DNA of 64,000 nt from Norana najaformis (taxonomy: Eukaryota > Annelida > Clitellata > Crassiclitellata > Hormogastridae), in NCBI GenBank assembly GCA_964023275.1, contig OZ029919.1, positions 2,635,001-2,699,000 of the forward strand. Reading direction: 5' to 3'. The notes under the pieces were generated by a model, which had not been told where the DNA came from, ran no database searches, and was given only the letters and a program-made list of their open reading frames with translations. The first letter of the stretch is position 1; the number at the start of each line of letters is the position of its first letter. Positions 54,270 through 64,000 of this stretch are shown here, in pieces. The position numbers and the translations under genes are program-made.

Positions 54270-54332
54270 CTGGCATCGGATGACGGAAATGTCTGATATT
54301 TTTTCCTGACATTTTCCGTCATCCGATGCCAG
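54270..54332. other. Near-perfect hairpin: 24-bp stem, 14-base loop
   Basis: Left arm 54270-54293 (CTGGCATCGGATGACGGAAA then TGTC) pairs with right arm 54308-54332, with a single one-base bulge. The loop is tgatattttttcct. Pairing stops abruptly at both outer ends. The size suits a pre-miRNA-like stem but also a small inverted-repeat element. Confidence 0.85.
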
Positions 54333-54649
54333 TCCTTTTCTTCCTCCTTCCTGTTTTCCATTTTATTGCCGGGTTTCCAGTTACGGATCTTACTGTTTTC
54401 ACAGGATTTGCTGGTGCAACACAATCTCTGCCATCATAGAGTAAGACGCATCTTTTTTGATACATCTGATAGTGACGTTTCGACGCCTTTGTCCAACCCT
54501 GAAAGGTGCTTTATAAATATCCAAATATAAGCGGCTTACGTTTCTTTACAAGTGTCTGTGTAAGGTAAGGTGTGTATTAGGCAGTTGCACAGATAAAAAA
54601 TGAAGTGTTTAGTTGTACAGTTTTGTCCCAGGTATTTAAGAAATTATCC

Positions 54650-54890
54650 ATATGGCTGGCTGGTTGGATAGATGGCTGGCTGGCTGGTTGGATAGATGGC
54701 TGGCTGGCTGGTTGGATAGATGGCTGGCTGGCTGGTTGGATAGATGGCTTGCTGGCTGGTTGGATAGATGGCTTGCTGGCTGGTTGGATAGATGGCTGGC
54801 TGGTTGGATGGCTGGCTGGCTGGCTGGTTGGATAGATGGCTGGCTGGCTGGTTGGATAGATGGCTGGCTGGCTGGTTGGATGGATGAGTG
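54650..54890. repeat. 24-bp tandem repeat (gatagatggctggctggctg gttg)
   Basis: Around 10 units; translated as WLAGWIDG on + and NQPASHLS on -, both artefacts. Confidence 0.95.
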
Positions 54891-55368
54891 GGTGGATGGA
54901 CGGATAAATTGGTTGGCCAACGGGTGGATGGATAGATAGACGGAAGGGTGGATGTTTACTGTGAAGTGAGTTTATTTGTATAGTGATAGTTCTGTTCGAC
55001 GGAAAGCCGTGTGTTGTAAGGTACTACTCCATTTATTTTGCGCTCGATATGGCCGCACGTGGCAGGCGTGATGTGTTTGCATAAGCATTGCATATGCGTG
55101 CGAACGACGGGCAATTACGGCATCGAATGTCTGATTATTTTGATCGGATGTGGTGCGTTCCTCTGGCGTTCAGTTTTCCCCCGGGGCCCTGTATTCAGAT
55201 CGCCGTCGATATGCCTGTCATCGGAACGCACCCATCACAGCCTCTGCGTGCTGAATGCACAAACAAACGCACCCTGTCATGCTTCGCAAAGATTGACATA
55301 CATACTTCTTCATATATGTGTACATATGCATATATAGACCTGAAAATTATGTATGCGACAGATTAAAT

Positions 55369-55626
55369 TTATATGTGGCAGTCGCTGTCTGTCCATAACT
55401 TCGCGGGGCGGGTGGATTCCAGCCCAGTTGTACGTTCAGAGTCACCCGCCTTTCTGCCTCTTTTACTCTCGACTAAAAATGACCGGTCCATACCATCTCT
55501 GCTTTTAGTATCCGTTCTCTTCTCGGAAGGTTCGGGATTGGGCGTTTCTTTAAGGGTTTCAGCACTGTTAAGCGCTGCCTCGAGATCTGACTTTGTCTCT
55601 TCCGTGGTCTCCGGATGGGCAACGTC
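55369..55626 (-). CDS. Possible terminal coding exon, 85 codons, unknown gene
   Basis: Minus frame after an acceptor-like ...catcctcag: DVAHPETTEETKSDLEAALN, then a charged K/E/S/T-rich chain ending TDSDCHI-stop at 55369-55371. Codons show a strong purine-first pattern (GAC, GTT, GCC, GAG, ACC), which suggests real coding. The mirror ORF on + is probably a shadow. No ATG is needed if it is a last exon; it could be the tail of the FN3-like gene upstream on this strand. I do not recognise the protein. Confidence 0.33.
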   Translation of the reverse strand, partial: DVAHPETTEETKSDLEAALNSAETLKETPNPEPSEKRTDTKSRDGMDRSFLVESKRGRKAGDSERTTGLESTRPAKLWTDSDCHI

Positions 55627-55839
55627 CTGAGGATGGCCTTTCTTCAGAACAGGGTTCGTTCCTTTACCGGCAATAGTCCCTTTTCGTGTCCCTCTTTAAC
55701 TGCGGGCCTTCACCAGCATTCTACATATTGAAACTCTGGAAGTACAACCAGTCATGGGCCTACGTATTTATTTACTTAATTATAGGCTTTGAGAGTATGC
55801 AGACAAAACACAGCCTTTTCGGATACAAGACGATACTAT

Positions 55840-57540
55840 TTATTTTCAGTAAAAAGCTTTTGGTTTCTTTAAACGAGTTAGAAGTGAACCCTCACAGCTG
55901 TACACGAAGATCGATTCTATAAGCTTCCTTTCAACGAGAACAAGATCGTGGTCCAACATTACTGACATTGCGGGGTGTAGATTTGGTGAATCCAAGACAA
56001 CTGAAGTTATTGTATAGGAACAATCGTGAGGTCGTGAGAATTCAGAAATCCCAATGTTTTTAGATGAATTGTGTAGAATGAATATTTCATTCTTTGAGTG
56101 GCAGCTGGCTGTCTCCAGAGGGCGTATCATCTCCTCTCATGCATCTGCAAAAGTGCATCTCCTCTCGTAGTTCTTTAAACATGCGTTGTTACCCATTTTA
56201 TGACTCAAGGGTTAGGGTTAAAAATGGTTTTAAAAGCGTGATGGAACTGCAGAAGTTGGCATTTTATGTTTTTGTAGAATTCTTATATGGCTAGTTTCAA
56301 GAGGAAGTTAGTAGAATTAGGTCATTGAGGAGTACAGGTAAAGTTGAAATCGCTGTTGCACTGACTGAATAAACAGCAGATTTAATCATAATTCTTGTTG
56401 CCCCATCTTTACGATGTCATCACTGGCCGCCAGTACACCCTAGAATTATATCCGTTTCCATAAGACTTAGTTCCGAAATATATTCCGCGTATTTCTGCCA
56501 CAGTGAACTCATACTCGTTCGTTGGAATAAGCTGCTGGAACAAGCAATCCTCCGCCATTGAATCCTAAGCACACTTTCTTCTCCGTTATGTACTTCAAAT
56601 GAAAACGTGAACCCCATGGTTGTCTCTGTTTTAGTTCCTTGAGAGACACACCCTTAAAATGTGAATGGACCATGCATATGGTGTAGTCTTTAACGAGAAG
56701 TAAGAGCCGGTCGTGTATGTCGAAAGAGTATTTTCTATCTCCGGATAATTCAGAGTCGATTTTAGGTAAAACTTGACCAGATTCGATTCGTTCATTTCTG
56801 TAAAGTTTCGCTTGAAATCTCCATGTGTGGCACTACATTTAAGCGCCCGTTTGCCTTTGGCAGTACACTGTACGTATTTTTCCCAGCTTCTGGTATTTTT
56901 TAAACGAGGTAGAATTGAATCTTCGTCACTGTACACAAGGAGAATAAGATTGTCGTTCACAGTTACCGATATTGTTGGGTAATGATTTGGCGAATACATC
57001 TGAAGTTATTTATTGTATGGAAACAATCATCAGCTCGTGAGAATTTAGATATCCCGATGTTTTAGACGATTGGCGTAGAATGAATATTTCATTCTTTAAG
57101 TGGCAGTTGGCTAAGTCCGGAGGACGACGTATCATGTTTCGTAAATCAACTACTATTATGCATCTGTAAAAGTCCATCCGATACTCGATGAACCTCAAAG
57201 ACGCGTTTGCACCTCTTGCATGACTCAAGACAATTAGCTCTTTATTTAGTAGCGTGATCGATACTGCAGAAGATGGCATTTGACGCTTTTGTAAGACTTA
57301 TTATCTGACCCTGTGCTAGCTTCCGAGAGGAAGATAGGAGAAAAAGTCATCGAAGAGTATAAGTAATTGGACGTCGCTGTTGTGTGACTGAATAAATAGG
57401 AGATTTAATCATAATTAATGTCAGCCCATCTTTACAACCTTATCACTGGCTGCAAGTGTACGCTAGAGTTATATCCGTTTCCAAGAGAATTATTTCCGAA
57501 ATAGTCTCCGTGAGTAACAATTCTAATTCAGGGGAGACTG
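55840..57540 (-). pseudogene. Tandemly duplicated fibronectin-III-like exons (gene or decayed gene)
   Basis: Two units about 1.0 kb apart. Unit A exon 56564-56413, between tgtgcttag and gtaaag, codes for DCLFQQLIPTNEYEFTVAEI, then RGIYFG and GNGYNSRVYWRPV, which reads like the second half of an FN3 domain (L-x-P-x-x-E-Y-E-F-x-V). Unit B (ending 57436, also gtaaag) has HGDYFGNNSLGNGYNSSVHL then QPV, but a stop lies upstream in that frame. The next exons start at 56000 (A) and 56999 (B) after an identical ataacttcag; both have FxKSxPxN. A second frame from 56999 is open for 122 codons. Splice sites are conserved but frames conflict, so at least one unit is probably broken. A cell-surface receptor is the best guess. 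Confidence 0.35.
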
Positions 57541-58343
57541 TGTGAACGAGTATTAATATTTAGTAGGCCTAATGCAAGAGTAACGCCTACATAATCATTG
57601 GCCTCAGCATAAAACGATATAAATCCAAGATATGACAACAGAATTTGAATTTTATTGCGTTTGGTCTGTTCAGTTGGGTGGCTTGCGTATTAATTGCACT
57701 GCATATACATTCAGTTGGGCGTGGTGTTTGATTCTGCCATGTAATATTTAACCATGTTCAGGTCGTATGCAGATCAGCTCAGAAGAAAAATTAAAAATTG
57801 ACCTGAGGGAGCATAGAGACGATTAAAGAATGTATAGACGAAAACAGGAACGATCACACCTTGTTCGCTTAAAATTTATATACAAGTAGATTAACATAAT
57901 AGTAGACTGGACTGAGAAAATAGTTTAAAGCAGACAGCAGGAACACAACGCCGCACATAGCAACGCTCGCCCTTTCTTCAAATTACTTGAAATAATAACT
58001 TCAAAATACTTAAGATTTACGTCAAGTTACATAGACAGTAACTTCTAATTACTGCATATGATAAAAACTTCAGATTACTGCATAAGTTAATAGATCTTTA
58101 TTAGATCCCTTAAATGCTCGTAAGACTTCAAGAATCCTTTTTCACTTTTTGGTTGGCACAAGACAACTAACTCGTCTCTTAGTAACGTGATGGAAACTCG
58201 TTATGAAACACGTTATAGTGCTTTTCTAAAACTCAAATTAATCTGTGATGAATCTAAAAAGGAAGTAAAATCTATGAAACTTAAAATTAATCAGATGTCG
58301 AGTGTATGATTGCATTTGAAAAATAAAGATCTGTGTATGTCGT
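57540..58343. other. Non-coding interval
   Basis: AT-rich, without recognised repeats or exons. Short runs of cttaagtaattactt-like sequence at 57960-58080 are noted only as low complexity. Confidence 0.5.
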
Positions 58344-59057
58344 ATGCAACCGGGAAATCTTGAATTCGATGAAGGAAGGACAAGCAAAGTCTTTGGAGTG
58401 GCATCGATCGTCAACCACAGCGTCGTTCCGCAACCAATCGGCGAATGTCTGTCCAGCACGGACCTGGTGGCCGGAGGGATATCCGGACCCTGCGTCTTCT
58501 ACCATCTACGAGGGAGTGCAGGACGGTGAGGTAACTGTGAGCAGAGACTGCATCGGCCGTCGTCATTTCTCATCGTCGGTGTGATGAGGTAATGTTGTGA
58601 ACATATTGTAAACTGTCGACTTTGGATAGGAATCCGTCGGTTGGGCTCTGCGTGTCTGCGGGAGCTCGCCAGTGGTGACTCTACTAAATATCTCAACACC
58701 ATTTGCTTACTGATTAACTTTTATAACTAAACAATGAACATTGTAACTAATTATCTAACTAAGTAATTAAAAATAACTAACGAACTAACTGACTAAACAT
58801 CAAACTAGCGAACTAACTAAATAACCAACAAACTCTCTTTGTCGAATTTCAGACGGCAGGAAGAGATAGCGGGAAGGTACAGCGGTGCACTGTTCCAAGC
58901 TGAAGACTACGAAATTCCACACCCAAAACGTGACCAGATAAAGGAAAGATCGAACCAGACCAAGAAAATAGCCGATACGATAGAGTCCAGATCTCGTGAC
59001 CAGGGTACATTGAAAGTCGACACACAAACAACGGATTCCGACAGTGGTCATATGTAG
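58344..59057 (+). CDS. Possible two-exon gene, 128 aa, unknown
   Basis: Exon 58344-58525 ends GGACG|gtgagg (phase 2) and exon 58853-59057 begins after ctctctttgtcgaatttcag; joining keeps the frame. Residues about 17-55 are hydrophobic to neutral with two Cys (VFGVASIVNHSVV, SSTDLVAGGISGPCVFYH); the C-terminal 67 are strongly charged (HPKRDQIKERSNQTKK) and end DSDSGHM-stop. The third codon position is C/G-rich in exon 1, unlike the surrounding DNA. Exon 1 could also be an internal exon if an upstream acceptor exists; the frame is closed by TAA about 20 bases before the ATG. I do not recognise the family. Confidence 0.38.
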
Positions 59058-59099
59058 TGTCAAAACTCCAATACACCTCGAAAAAGTGGACAATTTCAT

Positions 59100-59420
59100 A
59101 TTTCGACGACAGTAGCGCCACGCAGCCACAAATGAACCAACTGTTCGTGGTTGAATATCCTGGAGATGTAGATTTCTGTGATCTGAATCTCCGATATATC
59201 TCCTGGACAAATATATAAGATTTTTATCAGGAACATTAATCTGTTATATATGAAACTCTTCGATGTGAATCTAAGAAATGCGCATTATATGTCGTATAAA
59301 TCTCCGAGCTCGAAATCTCACATCGAAATCTCTGGGAAACGAGACTGCGATATAAATTCGAGATCTTAAATCTCTTGAGATGTGACTCTCACACACGAAT
59401 CTCTTGGACCTGTAAATCTA
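59100..59420. repeat. Degenerate array of AAATCTCnnGAGAT-like motifs
   Basis: The motif aaatctc or gagat recurs irregularly (about a dozen times in 300 bases), giving many short self-complementary pairs. It has no fixed period. Confidence 0.45.
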
Positions 59421-59769
59421 TGATTTTATCGTTCTGATTCGATATTAAACATTCTTTTGCACGCAAACTGGCAGTACAAAAACCACTCGCGTGGCTATAC
59501 ACAGCGCCAAGGTTATGGAATAATAACAACGATTGAATACCTCTGGTAATTACAAAACGGTCAAAGAGCTCGTGGCGCCTCTGGCAACTAAACCAAAAGA
59601 ATAATAAACGGGGTCGTTTCTGGCTAGCTGTATGTTTGACGACGCCTTTGGCGCGCCCGCAGAACACGGTTGGCAGCCGTCGACAGGACGGAACGATGGA
59701 AAGAAGGAAGATAGAAAGGAGGGAGCGCCAGGGAAATGACGGGCCAGAGGTTGATCGATAACGGGTGAT

Positions 59770-59942
59770 GGCAGGGCGGAGGAGGAGCTGAGACTGTCGG
59801 TTGGGTGTGGACGGAGAGCGTGTTGGGGTGGGGATGGGTGGGGAGGGTGGAGGAATGGGTGAAAGCGATGGCTCGTGTAAGACACAGCAGTATTGATGAC
59901 ATCCGGTGAAACACACGTCCACGGGGTTACGCTTTGGTCCAC
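59770..59942. repeat. Source or sister copy of a dispersed 170-base segment
   Basis: From GGGCGGAGGAGGAGCTGAGA to GTTACGCTTTGGTCCAC this closely matches 60785-60957. The proline-rich minus ORFs over both are shadows. Confidence 0.85.
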
Positions 59943-60097
59943 TTGTGCTTCTCTGTCTGTCTGTCTGTCTGTATTTATGTGGGTATGGTTATTGTCTAGC
60001 TGTTGTCTTGTGTCTCCTGTCTGTTGTCTTGTGTCTGTTGTTGTTGTATTGTGTCTGCTGTTGTTGTTTGTTGTTGTCTAGCTCTCTTAGAAAAGGA

Positions 60098-60195
60098 AGG
60101 AAGGAAGGAAGGAAGGAAGGAAGGAAGGAAAGAAGGAAGGAAGGAAGGAAGGAAAGAAGCAAGCACGGAAGGAAGGAACGAAGGAAGGAAGGAAA
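60098..60195. repeat. (GAAG)n microsatellite, followed by GA-rich DNA to 60305
   Basis: Perfect and slightly interrupted aagg units. Confidence 0.96.
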
Positions 60196-60429
60196 AGGAA
60201 CGAAGACAAGGAGGATGAAAGGAAGGCACGCAACATAGAACGGTAGAGGGAGAGACAGAGACAGAGAGAGAGAGAGAGTGACAGAGAGAGAGAAAGAGAA
60301 AGAAGGTGTGAAAGCGACAAGCACAGAGACAGATCTTCACAAAGTGGCAGGCATGCAGAAAGATACAGAGACACAGATGTGTAGATCCTATATCCCACCT
60401 CCAAGTGATCCCATTGTTAATCTCCGTTT

Positions 60430-60585
60430 TATGGATCTTGAGCACCTTCAGAATGCAAACCATAACCATTGTCTGCTTTCTCGCGTCAGCACCGAGATGT
60501 TCATTTTATGCCTGCCATCGATTGATTCCATGCGCGTTATTATAATGCCGCTATAGAAGTCATTAGATTAGATTAGATTACTAGC
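60430..60585 (+). mobile_element. Retroelement 3' end of family B
   Basis: CTTGAGCACCTTCAGAATGC, then GCCGCTATAGAAGTCATTAG and an ATTAGATTAGATTA tail. Best-preserved copy of this family. Confidence 0.6.
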
Positions 60586-60689
60586 TGAGGTACATAATTT
60601 TAAAGTGATGGTTCGAAGTTCTTTCACTTAAGATGCTGAAAAATATAGAATAGGACTAGAAAAACCAATTCCGAACACCATCCACCGTA

Positions 60690-61030
60690 GCCTGCTTGAC
60701 CCTGGAACCAAATCTGACTCTTCCTGCGTGTCGATTTTTGCTTTGATTGAGAGCCTGTGGAAGGCGGAGAGCCTGAGAGCCTGTGCAGGGCGGAGGGGGA
60801 GCTGAGACTGTCGGTTGGGTGTGTACGGGAGAGCGTGTTCGGGGGGGGATGAGTGGAGATGGTAAAGGAAGGGGTGAAAGCGATGGCTCGTGTAAGACAC
60901 AGCAGTATTGATGACGTCCGGTGAAACACACGTCCACGGGGTTACGCTTTGGTCCACACACCTGGTTCCCGCGACTTAGCTTTTTTTGGGCGCTGCATAA
61001 GTCTCGAGTTTACTATTACCATTACGATAT
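60690..61030 (+). mobile_element. LINE family A, 3' end split by a 190-base insert
   Basis: The ORF end is at 60690-60765 (GACCCTGGAACCAAATCTGA..., GCCTGTG) and the 3' UTR resumes at 60959 (ACCTGGTTCCCGCGACTTAG) to the tail TTTACTATTACCATTACG. Between them lies the copy of 59770-59942. Confidence 0.8.
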
Positions 61031-61189
61031 GTTGTTTCGAGATCAGTTGGAGTCTATAGTGCTGGCTGACAAGTGCCTTCGTAATCGATGCGTCTTCAAG
61101 AAGGCCCGCACTGTATCAGGTCTTCAGCTGAAGAACTAACTGGTCGATCAATCCGTACCTACATCCAACCATCTCTCATTTCTTTCTGT

Positions 61190-61655
<466 letters not shown>

Positions 61656-61899
61656 TGCATGCATGCATGGATGGATTGCTGGCTGTCTGTCTGTCTGTCT
61701 GTCTATGTCTACCTGCCTACGCACTGTCTTTCCTGTACATTAATCGATCGATCAATGTATCTCTCTGTCTGTCTGCATGTCCATCCATACATCCAACCAT
61801 CCATTCATCCGTCCATCCACTTACTGATGCATAGCACTGGACTGGCGCAGTCTGAGTAACGAGTTCAATATCACGTTACACCTGATTCGCCCTGAGTTA

Positions 61900-62010
61900 T
61901 GCGGTCACTGGGCACATGCGCTTAAGCATCAAGTCTGCCGACGGAAGTCGCAGTTCTACGCATGCGCCTGGTTCATGCAGATGGCGGCTGCTTCCGGAAA
62001 CGCATATACG
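61900..62010. promoter_or_regulatory. Promoter-like motif cluster (NRF1, YY1, ETS)
   Basis: Within 60 bases: ACGGAAGT (61941-61948, ETS-like), ACGCATGCGC (61958-61967, NRF1-like), GCAGATGGCGGC (YY1-like, 61977-61988) and CTTCCGG (61991-61997, ETS-like). Such sets mark CpG promoters of housekeeping genes. The following 450 bases are CpG-rich. A 176-codon + frame (61916-62446) passes through but has no recognisable domain, so the transcript is unknown. Confidence 0.4.
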
Positions 62011-62459
62011 TATACATAAATACACAGGCACATGCGGTGTTACTTTTGTTTATGCATTTGCGAATCTGACCCCACCCGGTGCAATTTCGTTGTTTCCTAG
62101 AAGTACTGGATTAAGCGAATCGCACTCTCTGCAGCAATATAATGCATGCTGGCGATGTCCTCTTAAAGATTCGGCGGCTGTCCAACCCACGAGCCAGGCA
62201 GTCAGGGCTGCTGCGGCAGAGACAGTGATGGCAGCATCAGCACCGCGGCTGCAGAGCAGGGCTGCAGGAAAAATCAATCCTCCGCTGCTCAACTCCTGCA
62301 GCTCGCTCTCCAGCCGTCCATCCGCTGATCCCGGCCGTGCAAGCCGCTCAGAGCCGATGACATCTAAGCGGCTAGCACATCAGAGCGGGATTCATGCATG
62401 GCTGCAGATAGGCAAATTCAAAACGGAACAAGATGGATCTAACTAGGCGATAATCCCAG

Positions 62460-63430
62460 TCTCTCTTGAAGATCAAAGGTATAAGTATTGTAGGCTTAGT
62501 TGATTAAGATTCATGACGTAACTATTAATTTGCATATCGTTAGTAATAGTTAATTATTAGTGCACGTTCGGCGTTGTTTGCTGAAAGATAATGATTTTCG
62601 TGCAGTGTTGAGTAGTCGTCTGATCAAAACGGAATTGACGAGCCAGGTATGCACTGTTGGTCCTTACATGTCATCGTTTCTTGTCGTCATTATCATAATC
62701 ACCTATCCGCCGTTAACATCATCGCCAGTGGCAGATAAAACGACGCCGACGACTAGTAACGACAAAACTAGTTCAATCAATCAATCAATCAGTCAATTAA
62801 TCAACCAATCAACTTATCAGGTGATGGTTCATTAATTAATTCATTCGTTCGTTCAATCAGTCAGTCAGTTGTGTCACTTCATCTCCAGATGTTTCTATCT
62901 TTAATTGTCCTCAGTTGTCCAACCGTCCATCTCCAGTTCTTAATCATCATCTTTGCTGTTGTTTTTTGGCGCTATATAAATGTCCTGTTACAATTACTGC
63001 ATATGGGCTTAATACTTAGACCTATCTTAGCCTTAGGTATGTGCATATATAATAGAGGCCTAAGCTTCAACCTGTGTAACAGATGCGTGAGTACAGGTAT
63101 ATCTTTACCTGATAGCATCATTTGAGGGGTATCAATCTTAAATCGTTTCGTGCCAGTTAATTAAATCCCACGAACGGTGGCGCGTGCGTGGAAGCCATCA
63201 ACGATCAGCTTCCTCTGGTCCAACCCCCCATTTTCCCCACCCTTTCTTCTTGTTTCCTTTGTCGTGCAGACGAAGGCGTTCCTCTCCCGATCTCAGATGG
63301 AAAATTCCTGAGCTTCCTGCGTGACGCCTTCATCGGTCGATTAATTATCGTTTAGACAACCAAGCGATATTCGTTTTTGAGACCATGTCACGCCTTGCAC
63401 TGAAGAATTATGGAAGGAAACAATTATGGA
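62460..63430. other. Non-coding interval right of the 61.95-kb promoter candidate
   Basis: No recognised exon. (AATC)n-like runs lie at 62778-62815, and TTTTGGCGCTATATAAATGT at 62965-62984 is the end of a retroelement. Confidence 0.45.
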
Positions 63431-63650
63431 AGCTCTATGGGGAGCTCGGAAGCTGCGAGGGAACTAAGGGACTGCGGAAGCCCCGTGGGGAACTAAGGGA
63501 TTGCGCAATCTCCGAGGGAACATAGAAATTCGTAAGCTCCGAGGGAACTCAGGGACTGCGGAAGCTCCGAGGGGAACTAACGGATTGCGTAATCTCCGAG
63601 AAAAGCAAGGAACTACGGAAGCTCCGAGGGGAACGTAGGTTCCAAAGAGA
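63430..63650. repeat. About 30-bp tandem repeat (ggaagctccgaggggaacta)
   Basis: Roughly seven diverged units with alternating ggactgcgg and ggattgcg. The minus ORF with RRLRNPLVPLGASAVP is its translation. Confidence 0.9.
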
Positions 63651-64000
63651 CCTATGGGTCTCCAGAAATTCCGGGACATACATATATGATATACATATAC
63701 ATTTATGCACATACTTATACACTTATACATACCCATATTCACACAAACACACACACACACACACATATATATAAATTGATGTATATGCATTCTTCTATGA
63801 GCTCCGTTAGTATGACTATTCCTTCCCAAAGGATTCCTCGGGCAACGACAGGCATTGAACATGCATGCATAGAGATGTGTGTGTGTGTGTGTGTGAGAGA
63901 GACAGACAGAGACAGAGACAGAGAGAGAGAGAGAGAGAGAGCGTGTGGTAGGGGGCGTTAATGAGCAAAGGAAGGTGTGGAGGCTGACATCGGGCTTCCT

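Noticed and set aside
58333-58584. Alternative + frame with ARTWWPEGYPDPASSTIYEG
   Set aside because: Protein-like by eye, but the donor phase does not fit the next acceptor; the frame starting at 58344 does.
61916-62446. 176-codon + ORF
   Set aside because: GC-rich, no domain, odd composition; overlaps the promoter-like cluster. Kept only as a remark there.

Overview
The window is animal genomic DNA: intron-rich, AT-leaning, full of microsatellites, 5'-truncated LINEs and tRNA-derived SINEs, with GT-AG introns carrying pyrimidine tracts. The three well-supported proteins are closest, from memory, to animal versions. The repeat load and the gene families fit a marine invertebrate, possibly a lophotrochozoan, but nothing here fixes the taxon. 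Most short ORFs in the window are shadows of exons or translated simple repeats.

Three genes can be rebuilt exon by exon with continuous reading frames. (1) A SUMO2/3-like gene on + (7472-9021, three coding exons, 93 aa). (2) NAA15, the large auxiliary and ribosome-binding subunit of the NatA N-terminal acetyltransferase, on - (32657 down to 14743, 22 coding exons, 868 aa). It is convergent with SUMO across a gene-free 5 kb that may be partly its 3' UTR. (3) RANGAP1, the GTPase activator of Ran, on + (34006-39993, 12 coding exons, 422 aa). It lies head-to-head with NAA15, about 1.35 kb apart, in a gap filled with LINE 3' ends. The RANGAP1 model stops just after the acidic tract and has no C-terminal SUMO-acceptor domain, although a SUMO gene lies 25 kb away. 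Its seventh intron appears to use a GC donor, and a fragment of exon 7 is duplicated in the intron before it.

From 40 to 64 kb I find no gene I can name. This part holds LINE/SINE debris, long tandem arrays, a tandem duplication on the minus strand with fibronectin-III-like exons and conserved splice sites (55.4-57.5 kb), a possible two-exon gene (58.34-59.06 kb), a near-perfect 24-bp hairpin (54.27 kb), a triplet of CRE sites in a tandem repeat (42.4-42.66 kb), and CpG/NRF1/YY1-like promoter candidates (47.9 and 61.95 kb).

The repeats are informative. One LINE family has an ORF ending in a conserved motif, a very short 3' UTR and a GATTAC-type tail, and occurs about 15 times in both orientations. 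SINEs with a tRNA head and one with a 5S-rRNA-like head share the same body. Several retroelement tails and tandem arrays sit within a few bases of NAA15 or RANGAP1 splice sites. All family assignments rest on recognising conserved sequence by eye; no database search was run.
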